DNA of 64,000 nucleotides from Trichopria drosophilae. Taxonomy: Eukaryota; Arthropoda; Insecta; Hymenoptera; Diapriidae. The stretch is taken from positions 36,815,501 through 36,879,500 of the forward strand of contig CM059586.1 in NCBI GenBank assembly GCA_030407085.1, in the 5' to 3' direction. Positions within the stretch are counted from its first letter, which is position 1; every line of letters starts with the position of its first letter. The notes below the pieces were generated by a model, which saw only the letters and a program-made list of their open reading frames with translations, searched no databases and was not told where the DNA came from. Of the stretch, positions 11,338 to 26,099 are shown piece by piece. The position numbers and the translations under genes are program-made.

Positions 11338-14300
11338 ATGTTTCATCCAATAGTTTTATTTCTTTTTGGCGGGTATTTTTTGATAAATTAAATTATGAGT
11401 AAATTTAATGTGTTCATTTGAAACGAATCCTTTCCGATTCCTACTCATTTTTTGTTGACGAGAAATTACGGTACAATGCCAAAGACATTTTACCGATTTC
11501 ATACACCCGGTGTGTATGTACATTGGTGCGTGAGGGCTTGCATGCGTGCATGGATTTACATAAACGAGTGTGGGTGTCTCTAATGGAGCAGTTCCGGATA
11601 CTTTGACAAAAAACAATGCCTCCGTTGTTCTCACAGCCCGTAAATGCCCTTAACCCAGCCAGGTTTTGAAATAAAAGCAACCATGCGTGAATTCTACCGA
11701 AATTGGAGTCTTTAAAATAGCCAATAATAAAAACAAATTTATTCTTATTGAAATATGTTTCATTTTTAGATTATTATGCTAACATAATACGGGACCAGCT
11801 GCGTATGTAAAGAAATATTAAAGTAGATCATAACGCACTTATTGAGAATGTAAATGTAAAATACATTTTTTATTTGCTCATTGTAAATTAGTTTTTAACA
11901 CGCCGGGAGTAGAACTCGATTTTGCGCCCTGCAGTGAAATATTCGGGCGCAAATTATCGGGTACCGTCGTATTAAAACATATTGCATGAAACACGGGCGA
12001 AATCTCGACCTCCAATGAATGTGATAAATTCGAATTTTACACCCCCTCGGGCGAAAAATATTGTTCAATACCAATAAACATTTTGATAACCGAGACGTCG
12101 ATATGAAGAACTCACGGCAAAACCGAGGGTGTCTCCATTTCAGAATTCACTATAATTTTTAATATTATAACTACAATTGAAACTTGTAAAAATACTTAAG
12201 AAACAATGATAGAGTATTGATGTTATCTTAAGAGATGTTTTAGACTGATTCCCATCACAGAAAACTTTTTTTACCGAACTTAATAATTAGTTTTTGATAA
12301 AAATAAAAACGAATTGAAAAAATAGATAAATCTCGTTTTTCTCGTCTGTACTTTACATATCTTAAAAAACAGGCCATTTTTTGACTTTGTGCCCATTACA
12401 ACTTTGATCGGGATAACATGAACTACAACATACCATCTGATTATATTAATCAATCAGTGCATTTTTCTTAATTTAATTTACAAATGTGTAAGTTTTTCAC
12501 GATCGAATCGCAGCTAAAATTCTGTTTATATTAATATCCGGGCTAATCTGGCTAAAATCTAGACGGAAGCCTGCATCTATTTAGGTTAAATAGCGATTAA
12601 CAATTTAACGATTGAAATCAATTCTTTAAAGCTCCAGGAGAGATATGCAAAAGATCTAAATTTTTATTGGCATCAAATATACTAAATTTTAGAATTTAAT
12701 AAATATCAACGATCCAATAGGATTTCCTAGTTTTGCGGACAACTCCAGTCAGGCTGTTCCTCGCTCATTGGATTGTAAAAGTGCAAGTATTTTATCATTA
12801 TGTGTTTCATGGCAGTACATTTTCAAAGCGAGTTCAACGAAGAAATATAATAAATTGCATGAAAATAAATGACTTACATAACCTAGCATGTTCCTTAAAC
12901 CTTCCTTAACTTTCCCATGATGTTAAGATGTAATTCGTGTTCCCTTATTATAAGTTGTTAAACTTATTCGTACTAACATTGAAATACCCATTGCACACAT
13001 TTTCCTCTATTTCATTTCAAAGATGAATAGATTTAAGCGATCGGTATTACCCACAGAACAAACGAAATTACACTCTCCAGACGGAGTTACCCGCTAACAG
13101 GTTGTGTTGAAAAGTAATGAAAAGTAATTGATCAAAGTTGTATTTATTAGTTTATCAAGTATCATTTGACAAGTAGCAGTACTGCGAGTCTATATGACCA
13201 TTTTTTTCCACCGGGAACCAGTGAAATAGCGGGATAACCTTATATTTTAAAGTCCAATTCTTATTTTACGACACAAAACATTCTGATTTCTTTTATACAT
13301 TGACTTTTTGTATACAGTTTTTTAGTAAAATAATATAAAATAAATTTTGTTCGTTATGCATATTGAAAAATATGGGTGAGCTTTAGTAAACTTTGGAATG
13401 TGCATTACTCGAACTTACTATTATATAAATGAATTCGTTCATTGCCTTAAAATACGTTATTTAACATTATTTGTCATTAGGATACACTATAAAAATAAAT
13501 TATATAAATAAAAACAAATAATTGCATTTATAAAATGTAGTAACATAATCTAATTAGTTTAAGCTTTAGTCACTCTTATCAGTAATTTCCTACGACTATT
13601 ACGTTAATATCAAAGCCTATATGTTGAATCCCTTGAAATATTTAAACAATCTCGATTATGTACATTATAAATATACTACAGGGGAATATTAATAAATTCT
13701 CTTAAATTGAAATCTTTCATCAATTTTGTAGATAATATTATTGTGCCGATTATATTTCGCTAAATGACATCATATGCAAACTAAAAAATACTCGTTTAAT
13801 GTTGACATATTTAAAATATAAACAGGAACATACACCAAATGATATCGATGTAATTCACCAATCGTAATTTCACTTTAGCAAGGAACTTTTTCGCATTTAT
13901 GTTCTTCCCTTATATGTATTTTCTAGTTCCATTTCATTTCAATAGATGTGAAAAGAGGTAAGTTCACTTGCCTGGAGGTTCTACTATTTTCTTCTGCATT
14001 CTGCGATTTCTCTAGAATTGAATTATTTTAGATTTAAGTGAAACAGTTTCGCTAGTTTCGTTTCACCAACTTTCTTAGTTTGCGGAAAGAATAAAATTAT
14101 TACTTGTTAGCAGTTGTTTTTAATGTAACAATGTATAGAAATGTTACAACATCAATTTCCACGCAATATTTATAACATATTTAAAGTCAATATTTCATGT
14201 TAGATTTTTAAATTTAAAATTACCATTGATTTTGTGTAATATTTTCCAGCTTAGCCTGATACTACGTGATCTTCTTAGATGTACATAAAAATACGATAAT

Positions 14301-15370
14301 CCTTATCTCATGAAATATTTAATAAATAGTTAAATAAATTAATGCATTTAAACAAATTAGCGAGTAATAATGGCGGTAACTCGATACTTATCACGGTAAT
14401 ATATGTCAACCGATTTATTAAACTTAATTAATTTCCATTCACGGTATGCGAACCACTCAGTACATATAACACGTTGTTTTTATATTACGTCTCGCTATTA
14501 CGCATGAATTATGAAGCCGCCGATGCGGAACACGACGTAGAAACGAATCGTATTAAAAGGTTCCTTCAATTTTTCTGCAGGATTGAACGGTCCATTTAAA
14601 CTCATTCGGCGGACCACTGGCTTATCTGCAACTTTATGTGTTTATTCAAGTTTATCGCTTTTAATCGTGCCGACGGAGTGTTGCTTAGCGCTCGATTTAA
14701 CCAATTATAACCTTTCATTGATCTAACTTCAATTCATGACATAAAGATGGAGTGATTTTATTTTATTCTTTGTTATTTGAGTGGATTGTTAAATTCACCG
14801 TTTGATGATTCAAAATTTTGTATAAATACTGACAAAAAATAACTTGTAATTTTATTGCCTTGTTTTGGAAGTAGTTAATCCTTACACAGTATGTGCTGAG
14901 AAAAATATGACAGTATTGTAATACCAAACGTGCTAATTTATTAATAATAATATCCAATACTACTTGTAGTAGTCCGTTTGTTAATTAATCACTACGAGTA
15001 GGTTTTAAATCACTGTGTTTTCTCAGTATAGAAAACTGAAGGCATTAAGATTTTCCAACCTAAACTGCGATTTTCAGAATTATATTTGACTATACGCAGG
15101 GTAAAGCAGGTATTGTTTCAAAACGATTTATATCTGATTTAACCCGTTTCGTCCTATAATGACATAAATTGTCGCCGTTTTATAGCAAAATTATTTTCAT
15201 AGAAATGGTGAATGAATTTTTATACAAGTCTATATCATATAGGTTTCAAGTCTGCTCTTTCTGAATCTGAACTTCATTTTCCAATATCTTTAGTCCTTTA
15301 TCCAATATAGCGTCCAGAATGACACAAGACCCCAAAAAATAGTAGTTTCGTAAATTGAAATCCTTTTTTT
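11338..15370. other. AT-rich intergenic DNA with GC-richer patches
   Basis: No supported gene. Two patches at about 11895-12060 and 14470-14710 are richer in CG dinucleotides than their surroundings and lack repeat structure. They could be regulatory sequence. The rest shows nothing recognisable. Confidence 0.5.
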
Positions 15371-16420
15371 TTTATACGAAACTGATGTCCAATCGATTCC
15401 TACTTTTAGATCTGGTGGAGTAATTGGTGGTACCAAAAGATAGTGTAATGCTGATTCTAGAATTCAAATTGGCGGCAACAAAATGGCGGTATTTTCAACA
15501 AATTTTTTGTTATTCAGTTGTACTACTTTTGTAAACGAACATGCATTCAATACCAATTGATCAAAGATGATTTTCCACATCCACGATAACGAATCACTTT
15601 TGAAATTTCCAGAATTCAAAATGGCGGATCCAATATGCGGATTAAAAAATTTTATCAATTTTTGTAAAAATGAGTATAGGTGGTTTTTTTGAGGTTCCTG
15701 ATTCAGAATTCGTTGACAGATTTTCGAAATTGAAAATGACGGATCTAATATAGCGGTTGAAACCGAAATTTTGATAATACAAGCATTTAGCGGCTTTTTG
15801 AGATCCTGGAATACGAATCCGTCGTTAGATTCTTATAATTAAAAATTTGAAATTTACGTTGATTGATTCGAAAATTAATATATGGGGGTTTCTGAGTTTT
15901 TCGGATAACGAATTTGTTAGTGGATCTTTTGTATCCATTTTGTGTCTAATCAGGAATTGGTTGTCAGAGGTTCGAAAAGCAACATTGAGGAGAAGAAGTA
16001 CTTTCTCGTCACTATTGAAGAAGTAACATGGCATCACTATTGATGATCAATAGTCCTTTTGGGTTTTTTGGGTTTGAAAAATATGACAACGCATTCTGAA
16101 TCATGAACCACAAAAACGACCTACACTCATTTTTACATAAATTGATAACAGTTTTAGATTTTTATCCGCCATTTTGAATTGTGAAGATTTGAAAAGTGAT
16201 TCGTGATCGAGAATATGGAAAGTCATCTTTTATGAATTCGTATTGAATGTATGTTCGTTTATAAAAGTATTTCAACTGAATAATAAAACATTGGTTGAAA
16301 ATGCCGCCATGTTGAAGCCGCTAATTTGAATTTTAGGATGCGCAATATACTATCTTTTGGTACAACCAATTACTCCACCAGATCTAAAAGTAGGAATCGA
16401 TTGGACGACATTTTCATATA
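15371..16420. mobile_element. Fold-back element, about 1.05 kb with 350-bp arms
   Basis: The left arm starts near GATGTCCAATCGATTCC and the right arm mirrors it (GGAATCGATTGGACGACAT). The arms run to about 15725 and from about 16075, with moderate divergence and small indels, so this is an older copy. Both arms contain the AAAATGGCGG module (CAAAATGGCGGATCCAAT at 15616 onwards and its inverse at 16170 onwards). Confidence 0.75.
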
Positions 16421-19400
16421 AAATGTCATAATATTTGTCTTAACGAATATGCACAAACACTTTTTAAATTACAGGAAGAGACACCTGTTGTGTACCGATT
16501 TTGTTTATTGTCCATAACTTTTGATTGGGCCATTCAATTTTTATGATCGAGTTACCATTGTAAAGCTAATATCTCTACCTAACTTTTGGCCCTCGTAAGC
16601 ATAATAATATTCCATTTAAAGGAGAGAAAGCCTGTCAATTTTCGAAGGATACATTTTTTGGAGAAATAAAACATTGTCCCCGGTTGAGCAGCATTTAAAA
16701 ATATGTGCTAAAACTGTACAAATATTAAATGAAACCAATAGAAATTCAAAATTTATGAATTTTTAATAGTCTTCAATAAGCTGTTACGTATAAAATCAAA
16801 TACAAATTATTATTTTATTATTATTTCAATAATTTTTATCAGTTAGCCCATCTAAGTCTGAATCAATTTATTTACCAAAGTTCAGAGACTTCATTTAATT
16901 TGATCTATGAATTGCTTCATTGAAACAATAATACCAATATTTCATGATAACAATGTTAAAAGAATGATTTTTTTTTGCATAACAATAGGAGCAACGGCTT
17001 TTACACCATTTTGCAAATGGCTTCAAATATTTGTTCGTCTCAATTGTTTCGCCAAAAATCCTTTTATATGATAAAATATAGGTCTGAAACTAAGGTTTTA
17101 CCTATATTCTGGACTCAACCGCTTTCCTTGACATAATAAACAGTGTGATTTAAACAAAAACGGTAGAAAACTATTCTTAATATATGAACTCATTGCGTTC
17201 AGAAAACCTGTGAAACAGTTATCGGTTCAACCTTTATTAGAAAACATGTTTATAATGAAACTATAGATATTGACAACAACTTTATAACAATAGATGAATA
17301 CGAGTGCTGCACCACCAATGACGTCTATTATCTTATAAAAAGTATTACATTTTTTTGTGACATATAGGGTGCACATGGAAGAAGATGAGGAAAATTGACT
17401 ATGTTCTAGAATGCTTATGCTTCAATCGTTTTAAGAGGCCTAGATCTATTTACCACGATCATCAAGATACGTTCAACTAACGTCCATTAAGCATATACAT
17501 TTTTTACAATGTACTAAATTGTTTAATCAACAATTGTTTCCGCATATGTTGAATACAAAAGATAAAAGAATTTTATCAACTGATGTTGTCGTTTCCCATT
17601 ATTTAAACAATTCAATCGCTTCAACCAAACGTAGTCAAAATGTCCTGGTGATAAATGAGTGGTACTAAAATGATGACTTCAGATCGTTCTGCTCCTTTAT
17701 TTAAATATAAATATCTCAAATATGAAACAAAAAAAATGCTCGTGCACCTTGTCAATATACGTGCATTTAATTATTTTTAATGGACAACGTGTCCAAAAAA
17801 AATTTTGCACAGAATTCTGTTCGCAATTTGTAGCAACATTCCTGTTCACATGTAATCTTGTTATATAGTCAAATTTGTATTTTTTGTAGGTTATGTAATT
17901 AGTTTTACATTTTATGTATCAATAATTAGTAACAAATGGAGAACAGTAGGATATGAAACCTTCATTTTTCAATTAATTTCATTTTTAAGATAAGATTATA
18001 TCATACGAAAAAATTAAATATACTGTGTGAGATAATTATTGAATAAAATAAAATAAAATAAATATATAGGATAGCTCTGCAACTCCAATTTCATGGTCGA
18101 GTGAGTAGTAGGAAGGAAATGTAACTAAATAGTCTGTAAGATGTCAAAAACATTGTTAGAACAATTAGTGCCGCACAATTATTCAAGACTTGTTAAGTAT
18201 AATTGAATAAGAGTAATGGTATAGTTAAGATATAATTAGAGCGTAAAATTCGATGCCCCCGACACTAATAGAACCTTTTAAATGTTTAAAACTCTATTAC
18301 ATGCGTCAATATTTAAAGATGCAATACAATAAATAATGTTTTGGGTATACTTTTAGTTGGCATAATGTTTGAGTATTATATCTGTAAAAACCTATAAATT
18401 ACTACATACATTTTTTAGATTATAAAATACTTTGAATTTTCATATCGGTCTCTGAAGCATACTAAATATTGTCTAGTATTATCATTGAATTGTTCGTCGC
18501 ATATTAAAATGTTGTGTAAACGCCTTAACAAAATTCACATCGATATAAAAATTACTAAAAAGGAGAATAATCAAAATGTACAAACTGAAGGGAATTCGCG
18601 AAGATAAATGCAGCAATCGTTTTCAATATCCAATATTGAGAACATGAAAAGTTTTAATTGATTTTAATGTACGGTAATGCTCCGTAATCCAAAGGAATGC
18701 TTCTATAATTACACATGTTCCTACTTTGGTGCTCTTAATAATTGCAAGCAACAATGTGCTGAATGGAGGAGCCGCACGCGTGTTGAACATTGATTTTCGA
18801 GGTTAAATTTTTTTTCGTTGGAGGAATCAATAAAAGATAATGAAGAAGTGGTTTGTGTAGCTATTACCTGAATAGTACTTTCTGCGATTTATGTGGGTTT
18901 GTATGTTTTCAGACCATAAAAAATGCTGAGAACGATGTTAATGAAAATTGAAATAGTTTATCTTTTTACTAATAATTAATAGAAAGTTAATTAACGAAAT
19001 GTTGTTCTCATACGTTACGAATAGTGTGAAATGCACTTTATCTACAAAATTGCAATTTATGTAGTTGAGTAGTTTGTAATTTTCTAAGATTAAGAGAATG
19101 TTGTTATTTGTAAAAAGAAACATTTTAAATTAAAAATGGAATGTCGCCGCATACAGCTCATTCAAGATCCTTTTTATACTGCATGTATAACCAATTTCGT
19201 TCAAATATAATTTCGCATATGAAAATGGATATAGTCGTACTGAGGACTAATTTCTTATATTGAATTGGATAGCTATACCATGCATTTTGAGTCAAACTTA
19301 CAATTGTTGAACTGGTATGGAAAGAATAACGTGGACAAACTCTATTCAAAAAGAGCTTCCTTTATTGAACTGAAAATTACATGATTGAATTTTGTGTCTG

Positions 19401-22312
19401 AGATATTTCTGATATTGGTATTTGAATATTTTAATATTTTTGTCCCACTAAATATTTACCTAAATTTGAATATCTATTGGATACTTCTACTACATTTGTT
19501 ACAAATTTCAACTCAGAAATAGATATTTTTAAAGCGTCTGGTGTTACGATTGATGTTATGCTAAAGAGTTAAGCTCAGAGACTTCAGTACCAGACTGACA
19601 GTGTATAATTTTTATTTATTTTTGCAATATTTTACATAATAGCCGGATATTTTATTTTTTGAATTTTTAATTTCTAATTTTCTACGAAAATATATTCAAG
19701 TTCTGATGAGTGTGTAATAATAGTGATACTCCTCTGATTAGGAAAATAAAGTCCTTCTCAAGGTTAATAATTTAAAACAAGTATTGATAGAACGATGCGT
19801 GAAATTTCTTGACCTCTTCGAAATAAATTATGATATTAGTTCTTCTCTGAATGTCAATGTTCCACATACCACGTTTTAATTCTATCAGAGGGTTATAAGA
19901 ACGTATACAAGAGATATCCTTATAGCCAATGATGGTAATAATTAACAATTGGTATAATAAATCAACAACAAAAATTCTTCACTTTACCAAAATTAGCGCC
20001 CGATTGCAGATTTGCGAGATTTATTGTAACGAAGCGATTGCTCATCATTTGCTTATTTTAGAATACCTTTGCCTTTTATAATCCATCAGTTTCCTTAAAA
20101 ATTAAGAAAGCAGTGTTAATCTATTTGTGTGCCTACAGCTAACATTCTATTATTCGGCATGGCATCGATATTTCGTATTTAAATAATTTGCCATGTCTTT
20201 CGTTTACTACGATTATGATAATGAAATTACCTTATTTTTATTTTTTATGATTTTAAACAAATTACATGTTTTTGACATATGTCGTTAAATGCCTCTAGGC
20301 TGTCACAGGGACTACGCGCGAGTGCGTGAAAAACGCAAGTGTGTAGTGCGAGACAAATAATATTCATTTTTCTAGGCAGATACAGAAAATATACATAAAA
20401 TGTGGTTTATCATAGGTTACGTTGCGGGTAGGTTAAGACAGTACTAGGAACACGACACTTATCTCGGTGAAGACGCTGTCGCTTAGAGGTATTTGGCGAA
20501 ATGAAGCAAAAATATGTAATTTGTTATAAGAGCACACAATCAGGAAACAAATAAAAAATAAAATATTCCGGTATTATATCGTTTAAGACTGGTATATTTA
20601 TTATTTGGCCCTACATATATGTGGGTCAAAACCTCCTTTTTAATTTACACATAACGGTTGCTAATAACAAATTTAAAAGACGATGGAATTAGTAAATGAT
20701 GCGAAATCCATTGATAAGTCCAAATTGTACTGAATGTATAAAAGTTCCACACGAATGTATAAATACAAATTCGTTCACTCTCGTCGTCAAGTTGTTAACA
20801 TATTCGAAATTATTAAGAGTTATTTTTTGATCGGGTAAGATGAGAGAGTCATCAATTTTTTAAATTACTTTTTGGCAGGTCCTTCTAGTTCAGTTGTTAA
20901 TATATTTCATTTCCATACGAAAGAAAATCGATGCCTCGGAGCAGGTATGTACATCATTATTGTGCTCAGTTCATAGTCAGGTTATGCACCCGTTGATGTC
21001 CCACCTCATCCGTCATATTCGGGTGAGATAGGATATTTTTGGCGGGTGAGTTTGGACAATGTCAAGTTCATTGGTACGATATTTGTCGACTATTTATACA
21101 AATAGACATTAATAGATTCCCAAACTGTTTTTAATAAACAACGGTAATAACATTTAAAAAATAGAATATTTTGTCTGTGGATGTACATCGAACAATATAG
21201 AATAAGGTAAAGAATTAAAAGAAAGATGGTGATTAATATAAAAATAATTAAATTGATAGAGAAAGATCAAGAGATAATTAGAATGATGGAGAAAGCTCGA
21301 AACTGATCGAGAAAATGGAGAAATACCCAGAATGATTAAGAAAAATAAATAAATATCAAGAAACATCGATCCAGCTCGAGAAAGATCAAGAAATATATTA
21401 TGCTTTATTTAGATGTGCCACTTAATACATTTAGTGTTTTTAAACAAGTTACCCTTCCATTCAGTCTTTTTCCAAAGGCTGTTAATTTTTGTTCTGTATG
21501 AAACATAGAAACTTGCGAAAAGATGTCTAAAACATCTCTAAACGTTTTCTACTTTCAGACATAGTAGGGTCCGAGTGAGCGTTAGTGAGCGAGGAATTGC
21601 CGCTAGTCAGAATTATCTTGAAAGAGTCATAACTTTTAAAAATAGATACTGGAGTTTCTAATTTTCAATTGTTTTAATATTAACAATAAATGCAGTTCCT
21701 AAAAAGTGTACTAAATGAAAAGTTGTGTAAACTTGTTTGTACAAGGGAGCGTTGAAAATTGGCTTTATTTAATACTTACGCTTATTGCATGCGTGATACG
21801 ACGCCAAATGACGTAAAGCTTATGGGATCTCCATTATAGATAGTGCACTTTGAACTTACTAAGATGTTGAACAAATTATGAATTGTAGCAGAAGAAACTT
21901 TTTTGTTGACTCAGGATAATGGTTTGTCCAATTTTGATTGGTTTTTAAAAAAGTTATAAAATATAAAAGGCAGTATCGATTAAACATTATTAAATACCTC
22001 TTTTTATTTCAACACAAGCTTAATTTCTAGCAACGTAAACCTGACAAGATCACTTTCGAAACCCGGCAATTTCATACAATCATCAGAATGACGTTTATTT
22101 ATTGATCATTAAGATTTGTTTATCGCCGTTTAATGAAATGTAATGATCTTTATTTAAACAAAATAACAAGTGGCCTTGCCACCTTTACCTCAATTTGGTG
22201 GCGTAACCTCAAAAAACCAAGCAACGTTATCAAACTTGGTCTCGCGTAGGACTTTAAGGCTCAATCAAGACTCTAAGGATAGTATGATAACAGAGGTATA
22301 GTAAAGTGAATA
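16421..22312. other. AT-rich intergenic DNA
   Basis: No gene, RNA gene or clear transposon was found. There is a short AATAA(A) run at about 18040-18062. At 21180-21400 there is a stretch of degenerate short repeats around AGAAAGATCAAGAAAT. Open frames are below 75 codons and AT-driven. Confidence 0.55.
21180..21400. repeat. Degenerate AGAAAGATCAAGA-type short repeats
   Basis: Imperfect units such as GAGAAAGATCAAGAGAT, GATGGAGAAAGCTCGAAA, GATCGAGAAAATGG and GAGAAAGATCAAGAAAT recur at irregular spacing. It looks like a decayed minisatellite. The unit length is not fixed. Confidence 0.4.
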
Positions 22313-22856
22313 TTGGAGAAAGGGAAAGACCAATTTAGATCAACGCTGATTGGTTGCTTATGCGGAACCATGGAATTGTTATATCTGCCTTTTTATATCA
22401 TTGCTAGAAGTATCCGGTACATCAATAAACTGAGTAACCTTTTTATAGCCAGTAGCAAAGAAAAGGACGCGTGGCCCTGCCAACTGTATCGCGAAAGGGG
22501 AGCGCTATTTTACAAAACTACTCTAAAGCCATTCTATTAAAGTGGGTTATTCACAGGAAATTGAGGCTCCAACTAACAAGTATACCGATACACCCACTAT
22601 CAACGAAAAACTCTGGCAGAGCAAGTGCAGAAAAGTATTTAAGAATAATATTATCAAAATATGTCTATCACTAGAATGTGAGGCACATTCTTGTTTACGA
22701 TTCGTGAAAACACTTCAAAATAAAACTTCATTTGATCGATTGAGACAAATATTGAAATTTTATTCCGATTTCAAAGTGACGAAACTTACCCCTACGTGTC
22801 TGAAGTACACTCAAAACTATCATGATGCCTATATTCACTTTTTTCTGGTGGCATAG
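22313..22856 (+). other. Cluster of unrecognised overlapping open frames
   Basis: Three overlapping + strand frames (22313-22540, 22471-22674, 22542-22856) cover 540 bases with somewhat higher complexity than the surroundings. The last (104 codons, KLWQSKCRKVF, SLECEAHSCLRF) looks the most protein-like. I recognise no family, and no convincing splice pattern joins them. It could be a decayed transposon or pseudogene. Confidence 0.2.
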
Positions 22857-24033
22857 ATCACTCTTCAAAATCGACTTAATCGTCCGAATATATTAGGGGA
22901 CTTTAAGTCACTTTCATTTCGAGGGATCCCCTATTTTCGTGCAATGGCACGGTGGTGTGGGAAAAACTACTTGGGAAAAAATAATCCACGCCGGGTACCG
23001 CAATTGGTAAAACATCGGTCCAGTCCGCAGCAATCATTTAATGCTAAGATGATATTCGTCACTGCAATCATCATCTGGGTGAGAGTGGTTGGTTGTTAGA
23101 AAGTGAGTGGACGGGTGGGTGGTTTTTGTTTTTGGTCTTGACGATTTAACGGATACTTTAAAGAAAAAATGAGTCTTAATTTACTGTAAAGACCTCATTT
23201 CGATAAGATTGCTCTAAAATATCTTTTGGTACTGGGACTGCCACACGTTTCCATTGGTACTTGGCCGTTGGCCGCTGTCAACTTGATATATTCATGCACT
23301 GAAGATGAAACTTTTCAGAAAATTTATATTTATACTTTAAATACAAGAATGAATAAAAACGTACATTTCGCAGTTGTGTAAATTTATTGAGATCGAAATT
23401 GGTTCATTTTTACCTAGACGCGGAAAACTCTAACTATCAAATCTCTTTTTTATTCGTTTTAAAGTTCTCAAAATTGAGTATATTTTAATGAATTGAAACA
23501 AAAAGTATTTTCGAACAGACCACGAAATAATCAGTACTCAGTCGTGTCTATTCCTTGGCTAATTTAGTGTAATTATAGAGAAAATGTGATACCGGAAACA
23601 AAGAAGCATAAGCAATTTCGATGTATGTGCTAAACAATTTTTTCCATGCAACACTTTCATCTGTCCATACTTCAATTGTTGCTGTGCAATTTTTAATGAT
23701 CTCTATTCCGTCTCCAATCTTAAGGTTAAACGCATGCTCAATGCAGCTATTCATTTCATATTCAATATCAGAAAGAAGTAGCCCCATACATCTTATAAAA
23801 TTCAACTAAGTTGATTATCCTATGCTAACGGAGACTATTTTTCACTAATTCTCCAAATACTAACTATACAGAAAAACCATAGTTTATCTCGTACTACTAA
23901 AGTCCTTGTTCTACTATGTTCTAGCCATTTTATTCCAATAATGCGCTAAATTAATGAATATATGTTTTCCTGAGTCCTACATATAGTACGTAGTTGGTTC
24001 ATACGTTTTATATTACAACTTGCTATAGCATAG
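22857..24033. other. Intergenic DNA without supported features
   Basis: It contains an 85-codon minus frame at 23548-23805 of unknown meaning, and a possible tRNA-like A box (GCAATTGGTAAAACATCGG at about 23000) without a partner B box. Nothing else is visible. Confidence 0.45.
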
Positions 24034-24893
24034 TCAACTTTTGCAGTTTAAAACGAATAAACAACCAAATCGATCATTAGAGTTTCCGCGCTCATAAAAG
24101 AAAAAAAAACGATATATCTCAATAAACATTAAAGTTTTATTAATAGCTGGTTGCAGCATGTCATTTGACTCATCTGTTAGATCATTATAAATTAAACACG
24201 CATAATCAGTATATAGAAATATGAGAGTTACAATAACCTGAGTACGCAGCTTCGATGACAATCTCATTTTATAGAACTTGATACCATAAAGGGTGGAATT
24301 AATTTGGTTAATTGTTTTAGTAAAGTGAAGTCTCCAGTGATGGTGTGGAGTAAACGCCAAAATTTTAAGTGATTTTACAATATGGATAATCAATGATCCA
24401 TAAATGTAGAGTCATACATTCTATTGATCATATCACTTAACTGAGTTTTAGCAAAATACTATTAGCGAGAAGATGGGTATCAATAACACTAATATACACA
24501 AGACTACCAACTTTATTTACTAACTTTTGCCCAATTAGTAATCGCCTCGCAGTCACCTGCTATATTTCATAAACCAGATGAAAGTTCCGACACTGGTCAT
24601 TGAACATATATATTTGCGTATCGTCTGCAAACAGACTATACTTTGAATGATTAAGCACTCGCTGCAGGTCATTAATAAATAACGAAGTAGATAAAGGCCT
24701 CCTAAACGGATACAACACCGGTACTGACCGATCGCCAATCGGAGAGAGAACCTTCTTCTGTCAATATGGCTAGCTCTATTATATAAAACCACTTCAATAC
24801 GTTGCTAGAGCAACCAATATCTCTTAGTTACTGCAGCAGGGAGTCATGATGAGTAGTGTCAAAAGCTTTGCTAAAATCGAAAATGAAGAGAGG
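24034..24893 (-). pseudogene. LINE (CR1/jockey-like) reverse transcriptase fragment
   Basis: On the minus strand, in order: RT motif A as DFSKAFDTTHHDSLL (about 24893-24840), the catalytic box FADDTQIY (about 24630-24600), and a thumb/connection region at 24393-24150 with TKTINQINSTLYGIKFY and DYACLIYNDL. The pieces lie in different frames with stop codons between them, so the copy is dead. The 5' part (endonuclease and N-terminal RT) and a clear 3' tail are missing. The DYACLIY box is shared with the plus-strand copy at 57915-59030, placing both in one LINE family. Assignment to the CR1/jockey group is from memory of these motifs. Confidence 0.8.
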
Positions 24894-25139
24894 GAGAGAG
24901 AGAGTCCATGCATGTTATCATTTACAACTTCAGTCTATTTATATAATAATTTTATTTTGGATTGAGGTAGCTTCAAGTTTTAATATTAAATGCGTCAGTT
25001 CCTTCACAATTAACCTTCATATCTATATATTTGTATATCTGTTAGTATACTATTACTCGCAACCACCATAAAGGTGCTAAAACCGCAGTTAAGTAATATG
25101 ATCAATAGAATGAATGAATCTTCATGTATGATGACATCA

Positions 25140-25796
25140 TCAGAAGTGGGATCGGTGCAAAGTAATAGTCATTAATATTGATTCAGTATTTAGTATGTTC
25201 ATTCGTTGGCCATTCGATCCATTCTTGAATGGAAAAGTATTGTCGAAGTGAAAATGTGACGCTCGTGGAATATCAGATTGGGCGGGTGGTAAGACAAGCC
25301 AAGAATGCACAAGAGAGGAAGAGGAAGAGGCGAGAAATCCGAGCAGCAAATAGGCAGGATCTCCTCGATTTCCAATGGCAGGGAAAATCTCCTTTCTCCT
25401 TTCTAAGCGGTCAAAAATGCGAGGTTGCTCGCTTAGAAAGTGCGCGAAATTGCAGGTCGGCGATGCAGGTGCAGCTTTAGCGATTGAACCCCTTTCGCCG
25501 TGCGAGGCCCCGGAGGAATCGTTCGTCAAGATCGAGCCTATAGCTATAGCTGCCAACCGCAAAATGCGCGCGGATCGACCACCTTGCGGCTTCGCCATTA
25601 ACCCACTTGTGCGTCTATCCACGTGCTCGTTTAGCGCCGCATTTGCATGAACGCTCATGCCGGACAACTCGAGAGAATCATTTTGATCGAGAGATGCATC
25701 CGCTGCCGCCTCTGTCAATGTCAAGCAACGTCCTTGCACATTTTTCCCTTCGTCTGGGGTGTTAATAAGATAACTGTCATTTCGATGATGCACCTG
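25140..25796 (-). other. GC- and CpG-rich block with a 217-codon minus-strand frame
   Basis: About 0.6 kb is unusually rich in CG dinucleotides. A continuous minus-strand frame of 217 codons spans 25793-25140, preceded by an acceptor-like CTTTCAG at 25797-25803 in minus orientation. Its composition (Ser, Ala, Leu, Asp rich) shows no domain that I know. It could be a real exon, a promoter or an unmethylated regulatory island. Plus-strand frames over the same bases (25229-25480, 25375-25650) argue that composition alone opens frames here. Confidence 0.3.
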
Positions 25797-26099
25797 AAAG
25801 CCTTTTGAAGTGTTGTCAATCGGAATTTCATAAAAAACGATGCAAGTTTTTGTGGTCGTTAATCAGTCATTTTGAATGTTGCAATTCCTACTTCAGATTC
25901 GTTTTCAACGATCCCAAAAACCTACATAAACCTACTTTCATTGACCTTGAACGTGTGGTTCGTCGAAGACCGATATTTTCTATATTTTTTATTTACCATA
26001 TTTTGGATCATCCGGATCATAAGTTGGTTCCAAGCGAAAACCGGAAATACGTGATACTACCACTATAGACAAACCCTCCGTCCCTTCCGTATTTGATGT

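Noticed and set aside
23000..23030. tRNA-like A box
   Set aside because: No B box or cloverleaf could be found downstream.
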